This document shows positions 46,446 through 58,140 of a stretch of 64,000 nucleotides of DNA, one piece after another. Each line of letters starts with the position of its first letter. Position 1 is the first letter of the stretch. The notes under the pieces were generated by a model. The model was not told where the DNA came from, did no database searches, and saw only the letters and a list, made by a program, of their open reading frames with translations. Position numbers and translations under genes: made by a program. The DNA is from Aquila chrysaetos chrysaetos (taxonomy: Eukaryota; Chordata; Aves; Accipitriformes; Accipitridae), in assembly GCF_900496995.4 (NCBI RefSeq), contig NC_044012.1:5270001-5334000 (forward strand), read 5' to 3'.

Positions 46446-47220
46446 AGATCGAATTCATAGAAACCCAGTAGTTAATTTGGGCTACAATTTTTAATAAACT
46501 TCCGTTCTGTTGTTATTGCTCACAACAGTCAGAGGCCACCATAGCATCTGATGTGCTTGAATCTCTCTCCCTTATGCAAGTATCTGAGGCATATTCTCCA
46601 GCGGCATCTGAAATCAGTCAGTGGGAATGTATATTCTGCTTTCAGCTAATAATTGAGAGACTAAACCTGCCTGGCTGCTAGGGACTCAAGGGAAGGGCTT
46701 GGAAATTGGCTGGGAGCTTCCTTCTCAACTTTTATCGAAGCAGCTCCTGAATGTTTCATCGTAAGAAAATTTGACTGCATATTTATATGGCCGCAAAGAT
46801 ACCCGGTTTAAAACCGCAAAATCAATTCACCAACTGCATCAGTTATCTCTCTCTGTTTTTACTCCGGCTAACGCAGCCGATTCGGTTTTCATCACTTTGC
46901 ACAATGAAGCCATGAATAGGCAATGCCCTGCCCCATCCTCGTCAGAGAAAGTTTCTCTTAATCGTTTGCTCAGTAACACACCATTTGCTCATACCTAAGG
47001 CTTCAGCTACAGCAGGAGCAGGGTACTTCAGGAGGACAGCAAAATTTAAGCCAAGCCTGAGCAAGTGGGCATGACTGTGGTCAGACTGCCCATTTGATAT
47101 GCAAAACCAGAAGAAAAATGCTTTTTTTTTTTTTTTAATTGTGTCATCGATCAATCAGTAACCTGGAGTAGGAAACACTCGATCTAAACATCACAAAACC
47201 TCTGAGTTCCTACTGCTGCC

Positions 47221-47281
47221 GAATGCAAACCCAAATCCTGCTTTGATTCAAGATGCAAACCTGAATTGTAGCTTTGATGCC
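47221..47281. repeat. Two-copy tandem repeat, about 31-base unit
   Basis: ATGCAAACCCAAAT...GCTTTGAT is followed directly by ATGCAAACCTGAAT...GCTTTGAT. Imperfect, two copies only. Confidence 0.7.
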
Positions 47282-47474
47282 CAATTGGTATTCCCTCTTT
47301 ATTTGATTTTCCTTCAGTGTTGGTCCGGCACTCAGGCAGAGCTGCTGCAGCACCACATATTCCTACCATGGAATAGGGTTCATTTTGCTTTTCTCTCCCT
47401 GGGGACTAGCACGTACTTTTTGAAGCTGCACATCATTTTATTAGTTCTATTCCCAGTCTCCAAAACGTCAAGCT

Positions 47475-47600
47475 GCTTTTATATAAATGTGCTGCAATTC
47501 AGTACCATCAGCAAACTCTGCTGAAACAGTGAGAAATACAGACCTAGCAAAGATCCCTGCAGAAACCCACCCACGGCCCTTTCCCCAACGCCGCCACTTT
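47475..47600 (-). mobile_element. Probable old CR1 fragment (antisense)
   Basis: GTACCATCAGCAAACTCTGC, followed by ACCTAGCAAAGATCCCTGCA and GAAACCCAC, has the wording of a reverse-complement CR1 ORF2 3' segment. It could be a continuation of the fragment at 46335-46445, separated by later insertion or decay. Confidence 0.45.
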
Positions 47601-48038
47601 GCTCCGTGTCATCCCCGCAGCACTTTAATTCACATAATCTACCCTCATTTGTAACCCACCTCATTCCCTGGCCTCGGTTAATGAGCTGATTTTGTGTGTT
47701 ATGTGTTTAAAATGCTGTCTAACAATAAATGTTTTATTTTTTCACTGGCAGCACCTTTGTGAAATATTTATGATCACTAGATGTCACTGTAATTTTACTC
47801 TGTCTCCAGCCCTACTGAACCAACGTGATTCCTGGGCTCTAGTAAGCTGACTTTAAAATCCTTTTGAAGAATTTATTAGTGATCAGAAAAATACCCAGCT
47901 GCTATCCTGATGGAGGGTTTCCTAGGGTGGGAAGGGAGAACCGGCCTCGCTCCGGGCTTTGGCTGAATTTTTAGGGGCAGTTGTTAGGCTGTGGCAGCGT
48001 GAATAATGCAAAACCATGCAACTTTGGAGCCAAGCACT

Positions 48039-48060
48039 CACACACGTGTGTGTGTACATA
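48039..48060. repeat. Alternating purine-pyrimidine tract
   Basis: CACACACGTGTGTGTGTACA is a short alternating tract with a palindromic centre. Confidence 0.85.
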
Positions 48061-49344
48061 TCATGCGTGGCTGCACACACAGGTTTCTGCTTGACACATG
48101 AAAGTCCTGTTAATTTTATGCTGAGTTATTAAATCCCTCCGGTGCACGGATGCAGCAAAATGTGTGTGCAGGCACGCACTGCCCTGGGCTGTGCGCGGTT
48201 CACCGGGGCTGGCACACCTATAAGACCACTGTTTGACTGCAGATTTCCCTGTACTTTTAACGACCAAACGCCCTTAAATTTTTTTGTTTTTCTTTAATAA
48301 TGCCCCCACTTCTCTCCCAAACACGCCGCCCAAATTCCTTCACTGTCATCTGAGCACTCCCATCTCCTTCCTTTTCATCTCATCATCCCATTCCTACTGT
48401 AACTTCAGTTAATCACACAGGTTTTAGGACTCGGAAAATAGAAATAGCTTGCCTCTTTCACTTGCCTTAAAAGATTTTGCAGAATATATTTCTTCAAGGC
48501 CAACTCCCTATTTATTCCCAATCCACACTCCCTATTTCATGAATTGTTGATTTCTCCATTGTACTCAGCCTTTGGGATATGACAATTTAAATATTATAGA
48601 CCACACTCCTGCAGAGGCACACATGGGATTTATTTTTTTTTAATTGGAAAAAATTCACCACTGAAACGCCTGCTTAAAAATCATTTGTCTCCGTCCGACG
48701 ACATTATCCAGATCAGCAGAATATGTCTTCACTCTGTACTCCGGGTCCCGCTGGGGAATATGCCAAAAGCAGGTCTTTCAAGAAAAATAAGTTATCGGGT
48801 GTGCAGCGTGGAGGCTCCTAACGCAGCACCGGCAGCTGAGCCCGAGGAACCGAAGCTCTTTGCTGGCATCTTTTGGCGAGCAAGGAGAAAGGACGGAGGG
48901 CCACTGCTGTCTCCATGCCCCTGCAGTGGCAAGGGATGGATGGCAGAGCCTGGCCACATCCAAGGGAGCTTCGCAGCCGGGGAAAATAAGATTTGCTAGA
49001 AAACAGTTCCACGGAGCCACGAGGGTACAAGGGATGCTGCGGTGATGTGCGCTGGGTAGAAGCTAGTTGCAATGTCTGCAGCAGCAGATTTCCCTTTGAA
49101 CTACTCTACGTTGACTTTGTAGTGGTCTAGTCTGGCGGCAGCAGGTTTTTAAAGGCTCATGGGTGCCCGCCGCTCCTGCGAGCGGTAGCAAGAGATGGGC
49201 TGTCTGAGCAGGGGGTAACGCCACAAATGAAAGGCACCTTCAGGCTTGCTACTTTCACCCAAATTATACAGCCTGTCCACCTCTATAAATGCCAACATCT
49301 CAGGTGCTTTAATACTTTACATTCTGGTATCAACACCATCTCGC

Positions 49345-50310
49345 TTTTGATGAGCCTTTCTATTCAGGATTCATTAAAAAGAGCCTAAATAAGCAATAAG
49401 GCTTCTGGACAAGCATTTTATTTTTCTGTGGAGCCACCAGGGGACCTTTGTTAGTTCCCATGAGGTCAAACGCCTTTCATCTTCTGTGCCAGCCATGGCC
49501 TAAAAAGTCCTAAATTTCCTTTGAATTCTGTTGATTAGTTGAAGCAATACAGTCCTCGCTTTAGAAACTGTCCTCCACATCTTGCCCAACAGGACACACC
49601 ACATTTTGCCTAATGAGTAACAGCAACACAGAAATCAGAAGCTAAAGAGACTTTTAAAAGTTTTGCCATTGAATTTAGACAAATGTTAGGGCTATGCTGC
49701 TAATCCTAAAAAACGACTGGGAACCTTGTTAGTACAACCACATCTCTGTCAGATTAGTGGCAAGTAGACAGAAGTATCTCCTTGTTAATTGGAGACGCAT
49801 GAGTCCTGGTTTAAAGCTGATATAGAGTCACCGGTGCTTTGCCGGGGGCAGGAGGAGTGGGTTTGGGGTGTTTTGGGTGCAGTACCCCAGCTTTGCATGC
49901 ACCCACTTGTCAAGCTTGGTGCCCCAAGAGCTGATGTCCATGATGGACACTTGCAGTCACGCCAGCTCTCTCGTTGGGTTCCTCTGCCAGGAACAGCACT
50001 GAAAGGTCTTTTGTCAAGATAACTGGTAGAAAAGGTAAGGAGGGACAGAGAAACCGAAGGACTAAAGCAACTAACTAATGAAAATGACAGCCTGGTTCTA
50101 TTTTCGTCTATATAGCAGACTTTTCTTAAGGCATCGCATGCATTTTCGTATTTGTTTTGAAAGGTTATAAATTACCTAGGAGCCTGATTGTGCATACATA
50201 AAAAGGGTTGAAAAAGTACAATTACAGATTTAACAACTTTAAGCCCCATTTAAACGACGGCAACTCCCTATACATAGAATCGCTCTCCAGGTCATTGACT
50301 TATTTCAACA
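49345..50310. repeat. Diverged duplicated segment, copy 1
   Basis: It shares an ordered series of blocks with 56120-57130: CTTTTGATGAGCCT, CATTTTATTTTTCTGTGGAGC, GAGGTCAAACGCCTTTCATC, CCTTTGAATTCTGTTGATTA, GGGACAGAGAAACC and CTCCCTATACA. The offset is about 6.8 kb throughout. No coding content is seen. Confidence 0.65.
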
Positions 50311-52970
50311 TAATTCAACTCAATCAGGAACCCTTTCAACGAAACCCAACATGAACTATTGTCAATCCAAAGTGAGGGTTTTCATATCGAGTTAGCACAC
50401 GTTTCATTTCATCAGTTGACAAACAGATTAATATTACACAGAAAACAGTTTAAAATGAGACTAAAGTTATGTGGAACACCCTTACATAAACATTACTGTA
50501 AATCATATTTTTAAACAGATTTAATCTTTGTTTACCCAGAAATACCCCAGAAGAGTAATTTGAACAATACAGGGCTATGAATTCATAGCACAGATTAGTT
50601 AAAGCAGATGGCGAGCCTGTGTGGATGCGCTCCGTCAGAGAAAATGTGGGCATAATTGGATTTATTTTAATTCACTTATACTTTGACTGCAGGAGAAATG
50701 CTGGTAAAGTTCCTCATGCAGACAAGCCCCGAGGTTAGAGCTTTCAGGGAGCTGCTAGTTTCCTTGCTCTCAACTCTCTTTTGAAAATTGGACTTAAATG
50801 CAAAAATAACATTAGGTGCTTATAAATGAAAGTGAATCCCCGGTCTTAAAACCTTTATTCATGGTCAGATCTTGCCTCCTTAATTCACTCTGACTAGCAC
50901 TTTATGCAAGCGGCCCTGAATGAAATGATACTCCCCATAAATAACATCTCACTTATCAAAGTGTTTTGCACAGACTAGGCTAAAGCTGGGCGCGGGAGGG
51001 CATATCACTCACCTCCAGCAGTTTCAATTTTCACATGCTTTGCAGCAGAGGAAGGAGACCGGTTCCCGTTGGGAGGTGCCACCCCATCGCGGAGCCGGAG
51101 GAAGGCAGGTGACAGTCTTCTCCAGCCCCATCTTCTGCTGCTGCCTTGGATGTTCTGCATTCCCACCTCCGCAGCCTGCCTCCCTTCGGGGATTTTCTTT
51201 CCCCCTCTGGATTTGTAGGCTTCTTGTATTCCCACGCAGCCTGGCTGCTACCTGGATGGTACCTAATCATCGCTTTTAACCTGGGTTCTTGTTAAAAAGA
51301 AGAGGGTTTGGTTTTTCCTCCTAGAAAGGCGCTGGTGGTCTGAGTCCTGACTTGCCGGAGGATGCGTGCAGCGGCTGTGAGCGCTGTGCCCCAGCCAGAA
51401 AGGGGGAAGGGGTTCACTTCTCTCTGTACTGAGCTGTAACCGGTGTAAATATATCCAGCAAGTACAGGCATATTGCTGTGTAAACACATAATAAACGCAA
51501 CCCTCATTTCCTTATGAATTATACGTAATAGGCCACCCGCATTACTAGCTGGACCACATGTTGCGTTGACCGGCCATGCTGAAACCTGCCAACCGCATCA
51601 ACCCAAGCCTCGGTTTCCCTTATAATCTCCCAAACGGTCTCGCTTTCAAACTGCCCCAGCAAATCGTGAGCGCGGGATGCGGGCAAGCTGCTGAGCAGCT
51701 GCCAGCGACCCGCAGCCAAGCCGGCCGGGTGGCCATGGGAGCACGTGGAGATGTGCAGAGGCAGGTGGTGCATGGGAAGGAACGACCTGCCTGTAGATAC
51801 ACCTCTCATATCTGTTTATTTCACCACATTAAATTCATGCTAGCTCTTTTTTGTGTGTGCTTGTTCTGTGTTTTAATCTGAGAAATACTGGCTGGGTGAA
51901 GCAGCGCCCAGTTAACGAAGCTGAAGTATGGAGAGCACACCGTCAGAAAAACAGTGCTGCCACGCATGCCAGCCTTGTCCCCAGATTAGTCACTCTGAAA
52001 TTATTGCTGATTTGTTTGAGCAGAACCCAAATACAATTTCACTCATTCGTCACCACAAAAATCAAAGCATGTTTCCCCATTCAAGGCACAGAGTGGAGAG
52101 CAATGGGAAAAGACCAACCCAGCATCTGTGCTCAGCCTTACGGTGCGGGTAGCCCTTCCCTGAGCCTGCCCTGGGGGAAAAACAGCTGCCAAGAGCCCTC
52201 CAATACACAGACATTGCTTCCTTTCTGCATTTCTTTTTTTCAAACTCTTCCTCAGACATACTTACCTACGTACCTCTCATATATATTGGCAGTAGCCTGT
52301 TCTTCCAGGCTGAACAACCTATACTTAAACTCAAATCACATCAATGTTTCCTGTCTAAGTACCAGTTCTACTTGGCACGAAAGCAGTCTATATTCTAGCA
52401 CCCCACACCAAACCTTCCAGCTTCACAGAATATTTCTTTTTCTATTTGCTAATTAACACGTAATGCCATATTACTTTCCTTGCAATTGGCTTCTCAGAAT
52501 ATTTCTGTAATTGCCCTAAATTTCTCTCACTAGACATCTGCAAACTAATCTTCTTGTGTTACGTTTCGGCAAACAGCCGGTCCACGGGTGCTGGTGAGCG
52601 CATCACCCACGGAGAATGGGGCGGTGGGCCACGGGGGGGCTGTCCTAAAGGAAAGCAGGATTTGGGGGACAAAAGGCCTCTTTGGTGACATTAGCTGGTT
52701 TTGGTGTCTCCAAAGCATCCCAGGTGCTGGGTATGACCAGGAACATGGGAATGGCAGGGGAACATGACGGGACTGCTTGGACAGCTGCATTATCCAAAGA
52801 AATTCCAGCAATACTGCCCTTGAGCAAGACGGGAGGTCTCTAAATTCAGGTTGTGTAAGTCTGTTGGTCTTGAAAGGCTCAATATTTCCATCTCTGGCTT
52901 GTACACAGCATGGTTAAACATCCGGAGCGAAGGTATTCTCACCTCTAATACCACTGTGAATTCCCAGCAA

Positions 52971-52984
52971 CCACTAGATGTCAC
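52971..52984 (+). promoter_or_regulatory. CTCF-like motif
   Basis: CCACTAGATGTCAC differs from the CTCF core pattern CCASYAGRKGGCRS mainly by a T in the late GGC. A related TCACTAGATGTCAC stands at 47774-47787 and CCACCAGGGGACCT at 49434-49447. Motif resemblance only. Confidence 0.25.
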
Positions 52985-53853
52985 CACGATTTTACTTGCT
53001 TTCCAGTCTGTACCCACCCGGGGACCATAAGAACATGGGAAAATAATTAATCGTTAATAATAAAAAAATTATTCACCTATTACAATGAACACAGAGCTCA
53101 AAGAAGGGGGAAAAGTGACCCAGACTCCTGCTTTTGTGTGTGTCATTTCTGAGAGTATTTAGACAGAGCACCTGTACGCATGGATACGACTTAGTTTTAA
53201 TTTGTCTCTTGATGGCAGGAGGATAGTTTGACATCATAATGCTCGAGTTTGTCCATCAGGCTAAAACTTACTTTTGTTAATGCATTTATCAGACCCCTAT
53301 TTAATTCTCCAACCTTGCTAGCTTTAAAGTTATACCCCCACTTGGTAATCCTGCCCAGAGAGAAGCGGCTAAAGGAGAGCAGCATCACGTGGGCAGTAAA
53401 GCGGACAAAGAAAGATTTGGGGATGAGATGAACCAAACGGCTCCACGTGCAAACAAATCAGCAAAGCCATTTCTGGGAATACATCTGTCTCCAAAATGTG
53501 TGAAGCTGTAGGAAAACAAAAGGCTCCAGTGATCAGTGCAGCTGACACATTCATTTTCTTTAACTTTCACCGGTTAATTATTAACCTGTAACCATGCCAT
53601 TCATAATCTGGAGGATAAAGATTAGAAATTGTGTTCATAATCCCAGGAGGCTCCACTTTATCTTTCACCTCACAGGCACCAAGTCACGTAAACACAGCCC
53701 CAGGCCAAGGTGGGATTTTGGCAGCCCACCGCAGGCTCGGTGAGCGCTGGAGCCTGATCGCAGTGTCCCAACTTCTACATCTGTGCCAGCGTAAAAAGCA
53801 GGAAACTTCCCCGCATACCTGTTCAAACACATGATGCACAAAGCAAGTTGTAT

Positions 53854-53929
53854 GTGCAAATCCTACCAGGTACATGCTGCAGCCTCCCAGTCGTGCAAAT
53901 CGGGATCGTGCTTGCGATCGTGCAAATCG
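53854..53929 (+). promoter_or_regulatory. Cluster of three octamer-like GTGCAAATC motifs
   Basis: GTGCAAATC occurs at 53854, 53893 and 53920. The last two are part of a 12-base direct repeat TCGTGCAAATCG (53891-53902, 53918-53929). The core resembles the POU-factor octamer ATGCAAAT with one change. Function unknown. Confidence 0.35.
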
Positions 53930-55759
53930 ATCTTTGCTTTTGGTGATTCTCTCTCTCTCTAACCCAAAGGAACCGGTGCTAGTTTGTGCGTCTGTCCATT
54001 AGACATTGAACTTCAGGTCTGGCTTTTAAGATATTTAGATATTGAATTGAGCAGACTTCTTTGCTTTCTCTTAAAATCCCTGGTCTCCCACTGTTGGGTT
54101 TTTTTAACACAGATATTTTCAGAGTCCTACCCCACTGGCCTAATACTAGCACAAGCCCTAATGCTTGCCCATTCCTCTTTGGCTGTTAAATTCTCCATCC
54201 AGCTCTTCTCTTTAATCAGACCATCCTTGTCCTGTTTTTCTGCTTCTTTGGATCCAAGAAGATGTTTGTGCAAGTTCATCCCCCTCACTTACACAAAAGC
54301 CCAGCAACAGGAAAACGTCCTTCAAAAAGAACTGAGGTCAATACCTCATTTCCTAAATCATGCAGTAATTCAGCAGATCCCTGTGAGACTGTTTGGCTTT
54401 GGATAAGCCCTGAATGGCGTAAATTACTGTAAACAGGGGTTCCTCTCTGAATACATCTCCTTCAAGATTTCCATAGACAACCCTTAGCGGGACGAAAGTG
54501 TCCATCCCCCCGTCGGTCCCAGTTACATCCCATTTCTCTGCTCAGAGCTAAAGGTATATACCCCACAGCAATAACTACTCGAGACACCTATGTCTGCTTA
54601 AAGGATCATTCTGGGTCTCCTACAGCACATATTCGTTCAATCTGAAGTCCTCTTTCTTCCAAGAAAAGTCAAACAAAACAGACTTTACAGCTCTGTCTGA
54701 AGACAGCTTTTTAAATTAAGTCTGGGGTTATTTTCGGTTTTGCTTCATGACACATAATATATTTAATACAAAAGAAAATACGCCTGGCTCAGAACTTCAG
54801 CCAAAGATGACAAGTCCAAAATTATCTCAACTTAGAAATATTACTACCCAGGTTATTAGTCTTAGGTTTGGTTTAGGATCACTTCTTCCAGCAGTGCTGC
54901 TACACTCGGAATTAATTGCAGCTTGTGTACTTTCTGTAGAGAAGAAGGTGAAACAGAGTATGCATTTTATCACTACTTCTTGTACAAATACAAAAAGAGC
55001 AAAGCTTGCTTATTTTAATTTCTTTCATGCAAGTATATCTGTAACTTTGTCACTTTGTAGCCTGCTACTTGTTACGAAGTTGATGTAGGTTATCTTTCAT
55101 TTTGCAGTTTTCCTTAGGAAGCAAGTATCCCTCTTTTAGGATTAAGAAATTCATTTAAATTTCAAATTACCTTTTTTGACAAAATATCTTCAGTTTGCTC
55201 TGATAGTAAAACATGTATAATACCCAGCGGGACTGGCCAGATCTCACTGCCGTAAGAAAGACGAAAAGAAGTGCATGTCTATCTTTCATGCCTCATTTCC
55301 TGGAATCCTCTCTTCTCTTTTCTTGCTTCCCACACCACCCTGCTCAACATATAAAAGATCTCCCTGACAGGCAGGGAAGGCGATCCTATACCCTGTGCCT
55401 TCCCACCCAGACACACAGCTCCCACCTGTGATAACCCCTCACAGAAACAGGCATAAGGTCTCTGCTCAGAAATCAGATGTTGCTCAAAATCCTCAGATTT
55501 GGGCACTGAGATTTGCTTGGGGTTTTTTTTTTGACCAGACAGATATATTATTCCAGGTCTATGGTTTCTTCAGAGCTAGGAAAAAAACCCTACCATTTTA
55601 TTCCTTATCTAACAAGAGGTGATGGATCCTCCCTATATGTTGATCACACTATCGGGGTAACCTCTGCCTCAAGCAGTGACACTGCCAGCACCACCAGAAG
55701 CCCCAGGAGATGGTCACCTCAGCAATCTGCCATGAACTCTAATTCACAACCCACGCTTC

Positions 55760-55780
55760 AAAAAAAAAAAAAAAAAAAAA
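55760..55780. repeat. Poly(A) run
   Basis: Twenty-one consecutive A residues preceded by CTTC. No recognisable retroposed body to the left. Confidence 0.9.
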
Positions 55781-56119
55781 CAACTGCAATGGCCACAGGT
55801 GGGTAATTCCTTCACCTGATTCCTTCAGCCTAGCGTCTCAGTGCCAGGTGGATGATAAAAGCATTTGGGGGCCAAACTTCCCCAAACTCCCCAGTCCCTT
55901 TAACAGTTTGCCCCTGCTAAAGCAAGAGTCAGAGCGAGTGATGGATGCTGGGGAGGTAGCCGGTGTAGAGGACTTAGCACTGCCATGAATAATGCAATGG
56001 AGCAAGGGCATCTTGCTATTTCTCAGCCATGTTAGTTTAATACCACTTAGTTAACTTGTCTATTTGCATTAAGCCCAACGCTTTGGATGCCCTGATGTAT
56101 TTTATGATACTTACTTGCT

Positions 56120-57130
56120 GTTGCTTTTGATGGGCCTATTTGTGATTCAGCAAATAGTACCTAAGTAATCAATATTCTGTCTAGGTGGACATTTTATTTA
56201 TCTACAGAGCCACCATATGAATTCAGTTGGTTTACTGGAGGTCAAACACTTTTCATCTTCTCCATGAGCCAAAGAAAATTGAAAGATTTAAACTCCCTTT
56301 GAATTCCTTTGATTAACTCAGGGAAAATATCTCACTTTTTTTTTTTAAAGTCAGAAGCAGAATTGTCTTCACTATAAATCTACCTCATTTTGACACATTG
56401 ATCTCTCCATAATGGGTAACATCAAATGTTGAGGCATAAACTGGAAGATGAAGGAAGCTGTAGAAGAGTTACGAATGGTGCTGTTATCAGTTATCATCCA
56501 TACATACACACCTCCTTTGGGTCAGATTTAAAAAAATAAACCACATAGAATTGATAAGAGCTGTATAATTAGCTGGGGGGGAACGAGGGCTGGGATCCAC
56601 ACATTTGGGAACTGCACCCTTGTGGCACAAAGCACCCACACTGTATCAGCAAATGGTACATCAATGTTACGTACTTACATCAGCATCATCCCCCCAGTTG
56701 GACCAAATTCAGGCCATACAAGTGCGTGCAATGCCACAGCTTTCATCACGCTGTTTTAAAAAGCAAGAAGAAACCCATTATGTTTCAGACACATGGAGGA
56801 AAACAGAAGCTGAAGACCAGATTTCAGCTCCTTCGCACCTCCCTTGCACAATTCTGTCGTGCCCCAGCTTGCAGGGGTGACAGGGACAGAGAAACCCAAT
56901 GACTAAACCAACTGAATAATGAAAATAACATCCTGGATCTCTCTCATATGCTTTTTCTCCTGGCTTCTATGATTATTTTTTTTCATTTGTAAGGTTTTAG
57001 AGTCAAATTTTTAAAAGTTCCATCATTTTAAATAAAAGCATGACTTAAAACCCATTCAGTTAAACAGGGAAATCCCTATACAGACACACTTATATCAGTT
57101 ATGGTGACTCGATCCTAGTTACTGCACTTG
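56120..57130. repeat. Diverged duplicated segment, copy 2
   Basis: Corresponding blocks: CTTTTGATGGGCCT, CATTTTATTTATCTACAGAGC, GAGGTCAAACACTTTTCATC, CCTTTGAATTCCTTTGATTA, GGGACAGAGAAACC and ATCCCTATACA. Same orientation as copy 1. Confidence 0.65.
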
Positions 57131-57959
57131 ATCTGGAACTGGTTTAAGATTAATTAAAATAAGTCACTCTTTCTATACACTGCAACTCACATTCATTTAA
57201 CTAAATTAATGTGAAAAGTGGAGTCAGGTTCAGCAAGTGCAGATTCTTCATGTTGACAGGACTTAAAGGTGATTCTCAGTGTGATTTAGACACTACTGCC
57301 CAGGATCACAGAAACTTCAAATACACTTAGCTTAATCAGCTTATACTTTATGCAAGCAAGAACTGACGTCTTCCAGTACAATGGTGGCCTGAGCACCTGG
57401 ACAAATCATCCAAGAGTTTGCCTTGGATGGTTTTCAGAGATTCAGGTCTGAGATTATGAGAGTCCCAGGGATGCAGGATGCGAAGGGACAGCAAGAGCTG
57501 CGGGGGTCCCCCCCCCCACACTAGGGCAGATTCGAGTAGACTACGCCTGCACGGTACAGAGGAAGAATTAAAGAAATCTTTCACATTGCGACACTAAATC
57601 CCAGGTTTGGCACGCAGAGCCAGTGAGCTGCCTCACCCCCGTATCTCCCACCCCATCAGCCCCAGCTGCTGCCGCGCCAGCTCCCCGTCGGCTCACCGCT
57701 CGCCTCCGGTCATCTCAGACAAAAAAGTTTGTTATCCCTCCTCAGCTGTCTCCCTTGAGGACTAAACAAACCCTGTTCTAGCCACAGTTTCTGATAAGGG
57801 AATTTTTTTTTAGAAAGCATGAATTATTTTTGTTGCTTTTCCTCTGGGGTCCTTTCTCCCCCTCAGTGAACCTCTTCGTTCATGATGTGCAACAAAACTG
57901 GACACATCTTTGCCTCTAAATCACTGCAGCGCTTGGATCATTGCTCGCTGCTTTTTGTA

Positions 57960-58140
57960 AAGAGTCTTTCAGTTTTAATACATCCACCTTGTTGCAAAAT
58001 TTTTTAGCCTGTATTTCCGCTGCTAGTTTAAAGGAATGTCACAGGCACAGCGTCAAAAGTCCTGTGAAGACACAAAGATCAACATATACTGCAGCTCCAT
58101 CTTAGAAATGAAGTAGATTGACCTGAAATTATTTGTTCTC
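57960..58140 (-). mobile_element. Probable old CR1 fragment (antisense)
   Basis: GAATGTCACAGGCACAGCGT, then CAAAAGTCCTGTGAAGACAC, then AAAGATCAACATATACTGCA resembles the reverse complement of the CR1 ORF2 segment around 'gtgtcaaaggctttactaaagtc'. Diverged. Confidence 0.45.

Noticed and set aside
51851-52456. A 201-residue plus-strand open frame
   Set aside because: No recognisable domain, composition like translated non-coding DNA, and no supporting splice or promoter structure.
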